The notes under the pieces: generated by a model
The model's database searches: none
What the model saw: only the letters and a program-made list of their open reading frames with translations
What the model was told of the DNA's origin: nothing
Made by a program: the position numbers and the translations under genes
Assembly (NCBI GenBank): GCA_002049455.2
Contig: KV919037.1
Location: 1 to 64,000, forward strand
From: Porphyra umbilicalis
Lineage: Eukaryota; Rhodophyta; Bangiophyceae; Bangiales; Bangiaceae
Direction: 5' to 3'
Length of the DNA: 64,000 nt
Shown here: piece after piece, positions 22,449 through 32,990 of the stretch
How positions within the stretch are numbered: the first letter of the stretch is position 1
Layout of the letters: each line of letters opens with the position of its first letter

Positions 22449-23275
22449 ACCGTCCCGACTGGCCCTGGCACGCTGCCAAACGACGAAGACACACCCGATT
22501 TCCTTGTGTGCGCGTCACTTGTAGCCTGCTTCAGCAGGGGCTACAAGCCCACGAATCCGGCCCGATTTACCTGGTACACCGCACGGGGCGAGCACGTAGA
22601 ACTTGTAGCTCACGTTCTGATCCCCCCCACCCCCCAGATGACGTGCGTTCGGCCCCTCTCCCACGGCCGCCGCTCCGAATTGATGCCAGTAAGGCAATCC
22701 GGCCTGTAGTACATGAAATTTATATAGTCTATGGTGCGTGTCCCAAAAATGAGACATGCGCGTTTTGTGAAGAACTGACACATCACTGCACAGCGGCAGG
22801 CGGCGTGGGGTACGAAAAACTTCTCGACTGGCCTCCATGGAAAGAGCCTCTCCCGACGCGTGCGTGGCTGAAAACTCCTTAATACCCGCCTGTGGGCCAT
22901 GTTCTGTGGACATCTCAGATAGCCCCGATCTTGGAGCCAGTCTTTTTCGGGTTCTTGGGGTTAAAGGTTTGCAACGCCAAAGCTCATGTGCTAACTGGAG
23001 CTTCGATGAGAGGTGTCCCAAATCTTGTTTTCCTCACAAGGGGCTACATGGCGGTCTTTTTCACGTTGTTATTGGTAAGGTGGTGCCCTTTTCTTGGTGC
23101 ACAAATTGTCAGCACATGCCTGCTCTAGTATATGTGCATTTGATTGGGCCGCGTGATCGTCACCTGTCGAAGTTGCAATGAATGAAACTTTCCCCCATGA
23201 CACGTCAGGATGTGCCGCCTCTGCGAACACTGCCAGGGGCTGTTCTGGAAGCATAGTGGGACCGAGTGGGTCACA

Positions 23276-23642
23276 TGTGGCAACAAAGAAGGCGCGAACA
23301 AATACCCTAGAACCACACTGACAGTACAAAAGAGAAGGACCTAAAGGGTCAACCTACCGAGAGGACCTAGACGGCGCAAAGGCGCTCAAAGGCTAGGACT
23401 CGAGAGGGACGCCAAGATTTAGATGGCGAGCAAGACGGGGCGGCGCGGGGCAAGGCCGGCGCCATAATAACAAGACGAAAACAGACGAAAAGGAGAGACG
23501 AAAGAGTAACCCCTGGCCCGAATAGGGAGCTCTACTTAGGGAGGGACAGCCGTCCCACAGGCCGCAATCCGAAGTACGGAGAGACGGGCGCAAGTCCCGG
23601 CAGGGGCATAAGTACTGGACTTAGCCCCTGCTGAATGCAACA
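23276..23642 (-). repeat. LTR, left (3' LTR in sense of gag-pol)
   Basis: 367 bp, starting TGTGG and ending CAACA (TG...CA termini). It is identical to the right LTR except for about four substitutions (two near 23393-23396, one near 23464, one near 23632). Confidence 0.97.
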
Positions 23643-23650
23643 CCCCCCTC
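23643..23650 (-). other. polypurine tract-like sequence
   Basis: On the minus strand GAGGGGGG abuts the left LTR directly, the position expected for the plus-strand primer. It is short. Confidence 0.5.
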
Positions 23651-24000
23651 GGGCCAAGACCTGGCAGTCACCCGCCAGCAAGGACGGATGCGGGGCCGCT
23701 CGGGCCGAGCAGCCGCGCGGGGGTCGCCAGCGCGAGGGCGCAGGGAGGGGCCTCCAGGCGACGCTGACCGCGTGGGGGCGCGCGCGCGGGCAGCATGCGG
23801 CGGCGAGCGGCGCCGAGGCGGACATACCGCCGTGCGGGGACCGGCGGGGGCAGTGTTGAAGAACGCGGGGCGCCGGCGGCGGGGGTCAACGACGGGGACG
23901 ACGATGCGGTCGGCGGCGGCGGAGGCGGCACGCGCGGACGCCATCGGCGTGGGCGTGCTGCCGACTTGGGCGGATGGTGGCGACCGGGGAAGCGGCGGCG

Positions 24001-26397
24001 ATGGCCTACATCGCGCCTCCCTTGCGGGACGCGTTGAGGGCGGGGCTGCGGCGGTACGCCGAGTGCGTATTGGCGGACCACGACGAGGTGCCGGAGCGGG
24101 AGCGGGTGCCGGGGCCAGACCCGCGGAACCAGCCGGCGGTCGAGCGCATGCAGGCCGGCGTACGCATGGCATACTGGCACGGCGGCATCCACGAGGTGCA
24201 CTCGCAGCGGTGCGATGGCGAGTTGGCCGTCCGCTTCAGCCGCGAGGTGGCGCGCTTCGGGACGGCGTTGCCGTCGTGGTTCGTCCGGACGGCGTACGCC
24301 TTCGTGAGGGTGAACGAGAACGAGGCGGTCCTCCGCGAGTGGGTGCCGTGGGTGGCGCACTGCTGGGGCCGCCTTATGAGCCTCATGCCGGACGCCGTGA
24401 CCCCACCGGCGGAGTACCTGACGGAGTTGTCGCTTTCGTATCTACGGACGTCGGCGGACCTCGACTACGTGCAGGCCGCCGAGGCGCAGCACCGGGAGGC
24501 GATGGACGCGGCGGCGTACTACTACGAAGAGGCGGCGGACAAAAACGCCCGTCGTGTGGACGCGGGGGCGGCGCCACGGGCGGTCCTGCCGTACGAGTGC
24601 CCGGACATCAGCTCCTGGCCGAAACCCGAGCGGGTTGGGCGGGATCTGACGCTCCTTTTGGCGGAGGGCGACCGTGTGGCGGTAAACCAAGCGCGGAAGG
24701 AGGTGGACGTTCGGGCGCGCAAGGGCGACGACGTCCCGTACCTGATGACGGCCGGCCACCATGCTAGGGGCTTGAACCGAGCCGGCTGGCGGCGCGTGCC
24801 GGAGGCGCTGGGCGAGTTGGAGCTGCCGCGGGGGCTGCACGTGGCGTACCCCACCGTGCTGTCGTACTATTACGACCGCATGATGGGGGACGACCGCAGC
24901 TGCCTGTGGGACATGTACGTGGTGGAGCGCGTGCAGCTCACCGCCATCGCGCTGCTGGCGGACCTCGCCGGCGGGCGGGTCCACCGCATCTCCCCAGCCC
25001 TTCTCCACCGGCTGGAGCGTCTCCGGCTGGACGACATGGCGGAGGGGAGTGCGGACGAGCACGCCCGGCTGCAGCGGCTGCTCCAAGGCATGGCGGTGCT
25101 GCTCCCCAAATGGGGAGACGTGGTGTCGGCTGCGGGTTTGCCGCTCGGGCAGACGTTGTTGCCGACGGAGGCGGACGACGCGGCGAACCCATACGGGTTT
25201 CGACTAGCGTTGGACGCTAGGGGCGTCGACTTCCCAAGTCGGGCCGAGCGCGCGACGTCGCGGAGCTCCACGGCGCGGGGGCCGCCGGGGGCGTCCGGGA
25301 ATGTGGGGGCGGGGCCCAGCCGGGGCGGGGGCAGCGACGCGGCCCGGGAGGACGCGGCGGCGGCAGGCTCGGGATCGCCGTCATGGCGGGCCGTGTCGCC
25401 GTCGCGGTCGTCGCCGCGGGGGCGTGCCCGGGACGACGCCCAGTGGGTGCCGTCGCGGTCCCCGTCGGCGTCGGCGTCGACAACGCGGACACGATCGCCC
25501 GTTCGGGGGTCGTCACGTCGGGCAACGGGGTCGCGCCGGGCACCGTCGCCTCAACGGCCGCGAGCGGGGCCGCGCCGGTCGCGGTCACCTACGCCCCCGC
25601 CGCGACGCACGCGGACACCGCCGCCGGGACGCGGGACGCCTCGCCCTCGGCGCGGGCCGACGCCGGGACGGGCAACGCCGCCGCCGGCGCCGTCGCAACG
25701 GAGTGGCGCGGCGGCGATGGGGGAATCCGCGGGTGGTAGCCAGCGGTCGTGGTCACCGCCAACGGCGTCGACGCGCCGGCGGAAGCCGCCGGCGTCCGCT
25801 GGAGCGTCAGGGCGGGCGGACGGCGGCGCGGCGGCGCCCCGACCGGGCGACGCGCGGCGCGGCCGGTCGCCGGTCGGTGCCGATGGGGCGGCCCGGTCGA
25901 CGGCGGGGGCAACCGGGTCGCGGCGGAGCGGGGGGACCACGCGGGGGAAACGCCCGAGGTCGTCCGAGGGGCAGGAGGTGGAGCCCCCCTACGCGGCGCA
26001 CCACAAGTGGAACCGCGTGGGGTCCATTGCGCCTGAAGGCGACGCGCTCCGGGCGCACCTTTCGGCGGCGGCCGTGAAGCGCTTGGCCTCGGCGGGCGGC
26101 GCGCCGGCTGGCGCCGTGGGGCTGGCGATCAGCCGGGTGCTGCGTAGTGGCGTGGACCGGCTGCACGCGTCCCTGCGGACGTCTAGCGACCGCACGATGG
26201 GGGAGGCGATGGACGGCGTCGTCAAGGTCGTCAAAGAACTCCGCCGCGCGACGCACCTGGAGGACGACATTGGTCGTATCCTGGACGAAGTGCGGGCGGC
26301 GGACCGCGTGGCCTCCGCCGACGAGCCGTTCGTCTATGACGACAGCAACGAGTCGGGGGGCGAGCGGCCCACGGGTCCTCGGCAGCGGCACCGCTAA
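24001..26397 (+). CDS. intact antisense gene inside the retrotransposon, unknown function
   Basis: The frame encodes 798 residues from ATG 24001 (context GCGGCGATGGCC); an in-frame ATG at 23974 would add nine. Residues 1-415 are globular, rich in Trp, Tyr, His and Met, and clearly protein-like (for example FVRTAYAFVRVNENEAVLRE and YPTVLSYYYDRMM). Residues 416-655 are Arg/Ser/Pro-rich with many RSPS/SPSR dipeptides. Residues 656-798 are globular and helical, ending acidic. Third codon positions are strongly G/C. I recognise no domain. It lies antisense to the element's genes about 330 bp inside the left LTR. Its TAA (26395-26397) interlocks with the pol TAG on the other strand (26394-26396). 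It is unbroken although pol and gag are broken. It could be a captured host gene, an accessory protein or a regulator; a structural role is possible. Confidence 0.82.
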   Translation: MAYIAPPLRDALRAGLRRYAECVLADHDEVPERERVPGPDPRNQPAVERMQAGVRMAYWHGGIHEVHSQRCDGELAVRFSREVARFGTALPSWFVRTAYAFVRVNENEAVLREWVPWVAHCWGRLMSLMPDAVTPPAEYLTELSLSYLRTSADLDYVQAAEAQHREAMDAAAYYYEEAADKNARRVDAGAAPRAVLPYECPDISSWPKPERVGRDLTLLLAEGDRVAVNQARKEVDVRARKGDDVPYLMTAGHHARGLNRAGWRRVPEALGELELPRGLHVAYPTVLSYYYDRMMGDDRSCLWDMYVVERVQLTAIALLADLAGGRVHRISPALLHRLERLRLDDMAEGSADEHARLQRLLQGMAVLLPKWGDVVSAAGLPLGQTLLPTEADDAANPYGFRLALDARGVDFPSRAERATSRSSTARGPPGASGNVGAGPSRGGGSDAAREDAAAAGSGSPSWRAVSPSRSSPRGRARDDAQWVPSRSPSASASTTRTRSPVRGSSRRATGSRRAPSPQRPRAGPRRSRSPTPPPRRTRTPPPGRGTPRPRRGPTPGRATPPPAPSQRSGAAAMGESAGGSQRSWSPPTASTRRRKPPASAGASGRADGGAAAPRPGDARRGRSPVGADGAARSTAGATGSRRSGGTTRGKRPRSSEGQEVEPPYAAHHKWNRVGSIAPEGDALRAHLSAAAVKRLASAGGAPAGAVGLAISRVLRSGVDRLHASLRTSSDRTMGEAMDGVVKVVKELRRATHLEDDIGRILDEVRAADRVASADEPFVYDDSNESGGERPTGPRQRHR

Positions 26398-29300
26398 GCG
26401 GTGGCGCAGGCGTTGACCCGTGTGGTGTGGGCCTTCTCAAAGCGGAAGATCACGACGCGCCACACGGGCGTCGAGGAGGAGGCGGTGCGGCCTGCCACCG
26501 TGAACGTAGGATAGGGTGGGTTGAGTTGCACCCGAGCGGCGCAGTAGCGCGTCGCGAGCGTCCACCAGGACTGGTGTTGCCAGCGCGGGGCGACGAGGGT
26601 GATGTCACATGGATAGGTGGTGATGCGGGCGAGGACCTGCGGTAGGAAAGAAAAGGGGGGGTTGGCCTACCCGTTCTCTACCGCCCAGTCGACCGAGAAC
26701 GCCGCGGCGCAGCCGCGCGCGGCGTCCGCGGGGGACAGCGGCAGGAACCGGGGTAGGTGGGTGGCCGCGGCGGTGGTAAACAGGTCGACCGTATGGGGGC
26801 CGCAGACCGCGTCGAGTTTCTCGAAGGCGGGGCGGCCCAATGCCCAGTGGGCAGCCGGCGGGTCGTCGGGGAACTCCGCGAGGAGGGAGGATGCCGAAAG
26901 GGCAGGGACGGTCTCCTCGTGGCTTACCGCTGGGGACGCCCAGCGCACATCGACGAGCATGGCACCCGTCTCGTCGGTGTGCTGCTGGAACGCGACGCAG
27001 ACCCAATTGGGTTGCCGCGGGGGCGGGGCGAGGACGACCGGCGTCGTCGGGAAGGCGTCGTCGGGGAGCGTAAACTTCTTCTGCTTCGCTAAGCGGATGA
27101 CGAGATGTTTCGGTAAACCCGAAATGGGTTCCCACGAATCATCGCCCCGGCCATAAGTGGCCCACCGAACTTTCGCCACGATGCCGCTATCGGTGTCGTG
27201 GCGAATAGCCAACAGCCGGTCGATTTCCCAGGTCGGATCCTCATCGGAGGAATTCAAGTCGGGGAGCGGGGCCTGTGTAAGCCGATGCGGCTGGGCATCC
27301 GGTCCCGGCACCGGGCGCGGTGCCGGTGTGACGTCGTTACTGTTGACCCGTCCTTCGCCATCGATTACGAAGTAGGTGCCGTCCGTATCGAGAATCTCGA
27401 ACGGGCCAAGGGTCTTGGGCAGCAGCTTGTGCCCCCCGCGGTGGGAGCGGAGGTAGACGAAGTCACCGACCACCAGGTCCTTGTTCTTCGGCCGTACCCG
27501 GCTGTCCCAGTCTCGCTTATAGCGAGCCTGGTACTTGTCGATGGGAAGCGCGCACCGTCGGGATGAGCTTTTTCAAGCCTTGGATGATGGCGCGCTTCAC
27601 CATGAGCGGGGAGCCATCGGCGGATGCCAGCGGGGACGAGCCAGCGAGGCCCTCAACCGTGAGGTTGGGCATACGGCGGGGGATCAGGAGGTCGAACGGC
27701 GCCATACCGGTGGCCCTATGCGGGCAGGTGTTGTACGCCAGGCTCAGGGCGGGGAGGAGGCGATCCCACTGTCGCGGGTGCTCCTCACAGAAGGCCCGTA
27801 TCTGGTTCAGCAGCGTACGGTTATACCGTTCCACCTGACCGTTAGTCTGCGGATGGTACGGCGTCGTGTACTTGCACCTCGTGCCCAACATCTTCATGAC
27901 GGCGCGGAAGAACGCGTTGTCCATCTGTCGACCCTGGTCCGATAGGACGCAGTCGGGGGGCCCGTAGGCCGCGACCCATACGGTCAGGAACGCCGACGCG
28001 ACCGTGACGGCGGTGATACGTCGGAGCGCAACCGTACGGGTTAGCTTCGAGAAGCGGTCGGACAAGACGAACACATACCGGTTGCCGTCAACCGTGTTGA
28101 GCAGCGGTCCGAGGATGTCAATGCCAACCTCGGTCAACGGTTCCTTTGACGGGAACAGGTCATGGGGGACGTATGCCGTCGCTCCTGCAGCCGGTTCTTC
28201 GCGCACGGCGGGCACTGCCGGACGAAGTCGTACAGGTCGACGATCATCGACTCCCAATAGAAGCAACGCTTCATGGTGGCGTACATCAGCTGTACCCCAG
28301 GGTGACCTTTGGTCGTCGGGTAGTGCTCGAGGCCCATCACGCGGGAGCGTAGGGCCTCGGGGATGTATACTTGCATAACGTCCGTCGTTGGCTGACGGCG
28401 CACGAGGCGGCCTTCCTCATCGAGGACGAACCGCGTCGGCTTTCCCGAGTCGATCACGGCGCGTAGCTGCTGGCATCGGCCATCCGCGCCTTGTGCGCGA
28501 AGGAGCTCCTCCGCTGTGATAGGGGGAGGCGGTGCCGGCGCCGAGAAGTTGTTGGTGTCCGTGCCCCTTGCGGCCTGAGCCAGCAGGAAGCATGGGATGT
28601 CGTCGTCCAGCTCCTTCTTGTCCAGACCCGTCGTGGGTACGCGGGACAGGGCATCGGGGACGTGGTGGTTCGCTCCCTTCTTGTACTTCACTTCGAAGTC
28701 GAACTCCGCTAGGCGGAGGCGCCAACGGAGCAGACGACCGGTGGCAGTCGTCAGCCGGTAGATCCAACTGAGGCATTCGTGGTCGGTACGCACCGTGAAC
28801 CGCGAGCCCTCCACATAGTGTCGGAGGTGGAGCACGGCTCAGACGAGGCCCAGGCACTCCTTCTCGGTGGCCGAATAGTTGCGTTGCTCGGGCTGCAGGG
28901 CCGGCTGTGAACCCCAGGGTTTCAGCTGGCCGTCCTGCTGCTCTTGGAGCAGAGCGCAGCCCAACTGGGTGTCGCACGCATCGACGTCGATGGTGAAGGG
29001 CGCTCCGCGGCGGGGGAGCGCCAGGACCGGCGGATGAAGCAGCGCGTCGCGTAGGCGCGTGAACGCTGCGGCCTGCGTCTCGGTGAACGTCGGGAGCGTG
29101 TCGCCGTACGCCTTGGTTGTCAGCTGGTTTAGGGGCGCTGCGATCCGTGCGTAGTTCGCGACGAAGCGGCGGTACACGTTCACATGCCGAGGAAGCTACG
29201 CAATTGCGTCTTGTTCGCGGGTGACCTACCTTCGCGAGCGCCTCCAGGTTCTTGTTGTGCACCCGCATCTCCCCAGGGGATATGTGTGCCCGAGGTACTC

Positions 29301-30872
29301 GACGGACGTCTGGAAGAACTGGCACTTCTTGGCCTTCAACGTGACGCCGGCCCGACCCAAGCGGGTCAGGGCTTCGTCGAGCGCTTTCACGTGGTTCTCC
29401 GGGGTGTCGGAGAAGACGATGACATCGTCGAGGTAGACAAGGCACGTTTGCCAGGTCATCCCGGACAGGATGATGTCAGGGCACGTTGGAAGGTCGCGGG
29501 AGCGTTGGTGAGGCCGAAGGCCATCTTCAGGTACTCGTACGTGCCCATGTGGCAGGTGAAAGCGGTCTTGTCGATGTCGTCCAGGGCCATGGGTATCTGC
29601 CAATACCCGGCATTGCAGTCGAGCGTTGAGAAGACGCGGGCGTCTCCCAGCGAGTCGATGCAATCCTCCATCCGCGGGATGGGATAGGAGTCCTTCTTGG
29701 TCACCGCATTGAGACGACGGTAGTCGACGCAAAAGCGTGGCGACCCGTCTTTCTTGGGGACGACAACGACAGGGCTTGCCCATTCACTGGTACTTGGTCG
29801 GACGACCTTGGCTTCCAGCATCCGATTGACCTCGTCACGGATCATGTCACGGGCATGGTGACCCGCGCGGTACGGTTGCTGCCGTATCGGCTTCGTCCCG
29901 GGTTGGACCTCCACGCGGTGGACGGTGGCGTCGATGGAGCCGAGCGTCCCGTCAGCATATACGCATGGCGGCGGATGAGTGCCTGGACATCCGGGAGTAG
30001 CCGGTCGGGTACGCCAGAGAGATCGACTTGGTCTAGCACCGCTTTGCGGCCGCGGTGGGCGATGCCGCGTCGTCAGTGACGAGCAGGCAGTCGACATCGT
30101 CGACCGGGCTAACGGTAGCGAGGATAGTTCCCTTGCGGAGGCAGACCGGTTTGTCGCTGAGGTTAGCGACTTCAACGCTGAAGCGTTGCCCCGGGACAAC
30201 GACGGCCAGGCCACGCGCCGTTTGACAGCGGTGATGCTGTGAAGGCGGTTGTACGGCGCGACTAGGACCTGACCAGCGAGGTCGGCGGTGACCAGCAGGG
30301 CCGTACGGGTTTGCGGGGGCAGCACCCGCCGCTGCGCGAGGCGCACCGTCGCATCCCTCGGGGATCGGCGGCGTTCTTTCTTGCCGCGTGCCGTGCACGA
30401 TAAGATGGGCACCGAAGCATCGGTGGACCATCTGACGCGTTGACGGCGCGGGTAGAGCGCCTCGACATGGCGGTTGATGAAACTGGTGCCGAGCAGCACG
30501 GGACGGCGAGGCGCTGGACGACGACAAAGTCGACGTCCGTGGCGAAGCCACCGGAGCGCAGGCGCAGGGTGATCATGCCTCGGGCGGAGATAGGGTTTTT
30601 ATTTGCGTCCACAATGTGGGGCAAATGAGGGCGTCGATGCAACCGCCGCTCCCAACCTTGGGCAGGGCGTCCACCCGAATGATCGAGGGCCCGGCGCCTG
30701 TATCCAGGGTCGGTGTCATCAGCCGCATCCGCGCCTCGTCAAAGCCGAGGGCCGCGGGGATGGTATACTGCCGGTATACCGGAGCCAAGACACGGTGTAC
30801 CCGTATCTTCGGACCCTGCGGGCTGGGGGCGGCACGGGGCGGCCGAGCCGCTAGCGGCACGCCCCGTGTTAG
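26394..30872 (-). pseudogene. pol: retrotransposon pol (PR-RT-RH-INT-chromodomain-NPPF domain), frame-broken
   Basis: Pol joins gag through the -1 signal at 30872-30878. In order: aspartic protease motif DTGA (30693-30704); RT with FCVDYRRLN (near 29730) and catalytic YLDD (29424-29435); RNase H with TDHECL (near 28780); integrase zinc region (CPPC near 28205) and D,D,E core (GIDILGP near 28119, SDQGRQMDN, GQVERYNR); chromodomain WEIDRLLAI...DDSWEP (27075-27230); and a final domain (26394-26828) with VDLFTTAAATHLPRF, NPPF and LVAPRWQHQSWW. The reading frame changes at least six times upstream of integrase, mostly by single-base differences. There is a TGA within RNase H (about 28836-28838) and a TAG just before NPPF (26667-26669). 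It ends at TAG 26394-26396. The final domain resembles the phage-Dam-like domain known from DIRS elements. Confidence 0.92.
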
Positions 30873-30878
30873 TTTCCC
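30833..30878 (-). promoter_or_regulatory. -1 ribosomal frameshift signal at the gag/pol junction
   Basis: On the minus strand the heptamer G GGA AAC (30878-30872) is in the gag frame and is followed at once by the gag stop TAA (30871-30869). A -1 slip enters exactly the frame that continues into protease. The nine bases CACGGGGCG (30868-30860) pair perfectly with CGCCCCGTG (30841-30833), and GCCG/CGGC pair again inside with loop CTAG, giving a strong stem at short spacing. This is the classical slippery-site plus hairpin arrangement of retroviral and retrotransposon gag-pol. Confidence 0.8.
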
Positions 30879-32749
30879 GGCCCGGCAGGGGCAGGCGGGT
30901 CCACCGTTGGACTCGGATCCGGTTGCGGATCCCCGGGCGCGGCGCCGACCGTCTCGTCTCCGCTGAGGGAGCCGGTGTCGTCCGGCACCAGCGGATCACC
31001 CCAGGGGTCCCCGGCGATGGCGGCCATCGCGTATTGCATACGACTTGGGCGTAAGGCAGGACGGGCCGCGCCAGGGGGTCCCGGGGCGACCGCAGGCGGC
31101 GCACCTGTCCCCATCGCCCGGTCGGGCGAAGGACATGCGCGGGCGTAGTGACCGAAACCGCGGCAGCGGTGGCACTGCACCTGGCTCAGGTGGACCAGAG
31201 CCGGCCGTCCCACCGGACCGCCCGGTCGGGGAGGCCATGGGGTTGCCGTTCTGGCCGACGGCGTCCGGGCCGCCGGCGGCGTAGGGTTGAATGCCTGGAA
31301 CGGCTGCTGCGGTAGAGGCCGACCCATGGGGTTCCGGCTCTGTGGCGGCGTGGCCTCCGACATCGTCGCTGGTGGCGCCGCCCAGAGGACCGGTTCGGCT
31401 TTCGCTCCGCTCCCGGAGCCCAGCTGCAGGACGCTCTTGGCCTTGGCGTACCGGTCGGCTTTGCCGGTGGTGACCTTGACCGAGCGGAGCCCATCGCCGA
31501 TCTTCTGCGAAAGCGCCACGAGTTCGTCGAAGGTGGCGCATGTGCGGTCGGCCAGCTCGGCTTGGGCACGTACCGAGGGGTGGAGCCCCTTCAGGAACAG
31601 GTACCGTAGCTGCCCCGGGTCGTACATACCCATGAGCTGTCGGCCGAGCCGCATCAACCGCTGATAGAAAGCGCGCTCGCCTTCGTCTTGGCGCTGCTCC
31701 GCGGTACGGAGGGCCATTTCGGCGGTGTGCAGGGCGTCCTCGGGTGCATAGCGAGTCAACAGATAGTTGATCGTGTGCGGGAAACTGGTACCGACGGCGC
31801 TGCCGTGTGGGCCATTTGTTTCCTGGACGAAGTCGTCCTTGGCCTCACCGCCAATGCGGTAGGCGAGGAGGTACGGGGCCTCGCCCAGAGTGACATCCAT
31901 TTCGTCCGCGGCTGTGCGGAAGCGAGTGAGGAGCGCCAGGACGGCCAAGGATCCGAGCCATCGAAGAGCGCGACGCCGTGGAACGGACCGTCCAGCAGGC
32001 GATGGCGCCTGCGGAGTTGGCTTGCTTTCGACCGGCCATACGTCGGATCCGCATTGCGGACGAGGTAGCGGCGAAAGTCGAGCAGCGACGAGAACGGGCC
32101 ATGCTTGGACGTCAAGGGGAGCGGCCAGGGGATGACCGCCATTGGCGTCGAAGCTGTCCGACCGGTGACCCGCGTGCGGGTGCGGCGCCGCGAGCGAACG
32201 CGGTGGCGCGAGGGGCCGGTGCTGTCACTGCTGCTGCTGCTGCTGGGGTCTCGGGCGGCTCGTCGTCATTGGCAGACCGCGAAGAGCGGGCGTCGGGATC
32301 CGATCGCACCCCCGCGCTCCGCGAGGCCAACGGCGACGTTGAGGCAGCGGACCTGCGCGACCGGGGCCGGTCGCGCGGGGCCGGGGTGTTTGCCGGTGTT
32401 GGGTCAGTGGGCCGGGGTCCACTGGCGGTCGACATCGGCAACGTCCCAGTTGGGTCGCGCAACGTTGTCACGTCGGCGCGTAGCTCTCGGACGGACGCGG
32501 CCAACGTACGCACGAGCGTCGTTAACTCGGCGACCGCCGATTGCTCCGCGCGACGACTAGTATGCCGAGGGAAGCGCCCGAGCCGCCCGAAGCGGGAGCC
32601 GCTGCGGTTGGATCGGGGAGACCAGAGGCATCGTGGGGAAGAGGGGGAGTCGTAGTCGCAGGGGCTGACCCGTCGGCCGTACGCCGAGCGTCAGCGCCCG
32701 TATCATGAGGGGGGGCAAAGCGCGGGGGATCGGCACCCCCGCTCGCCAT
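30869..32749 (-). pseudogene. gag: retrotransposon gag with CCHC knuckle, frame-broken
   Basis: The likely start is ATG 32747-32749 (MASGGADPPRF), 241 bases after the 5' LTR. Its 5' portion is Pro/Ala/Ser-rich, then a leucine-heptad segment (LTTLVRTLAASVRELRADV), then the capsid-like region. The last 360 codons are uninterrupted and include the gag-type segment LLTRYAPEDALHTAEMALRT through YLFLKGLHPSVRAQAEL, and the zinc knuckle CHRCRGFGHYARAC (C-X2-C-X4-H-X4-C, about 31133-31174). Frame changes occur near 32540, 32130 and 31950, so the gene as assembled is broken. It ends at TAA 30869-30871 within the frameshift site. Confidence 0.9.
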
Positions 32750-32969
32750 CGGAGATAGGTTGGCTTCTTGTCTCGAGATAGCACAAACCCGGACACGACG
32801 GCACCACGGCCCGTCGGGCACCGTCGAGCGACTCCCCCGGCCTGCAACAACAGCCGCCGGGTGACCGGGACCACAAAGTGGTCACGTCACGTGAACCGTC
32901 AGGGGCGTCCGCACCGTTGTCGCCGGGGCTCGCGAGAGGAGAGGCGTCCCTCGAAAGGGACGACGCCCT

Positions 32970-32989
32970 CTCCCCTGCTGCTCCACCAA
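32970..32989 (-). other. primer-binding-site-like sequence
   Basis: Just inside the 5' LTR the minus strand reads CT TGGTGGAGCAGCAGG. A TGG start two or three bases after the LTR is the usual layout for a tRNA primer site, but I cannot name the tRNA. Confidence 0.45.
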
Positions 32990-32990
32990 G

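Larger units (their letters stand above)
20718..23270. other. gene-poor interval left of the retrotransposon
   Basis: Apart from one weak minus-strand frame (20963-21427) and two repeat arrays listed separately, I see nothing. From 22640 the base composition is closer to balanced and no coding signal is evident. Confidence 0.4.

Noticed and set aside
23688-24767. 359-residue plus-strand frame overlapping the antisense gene start
   Set aside because: Gly/Arg-rich shadow; the 24001 frame has far better composition.
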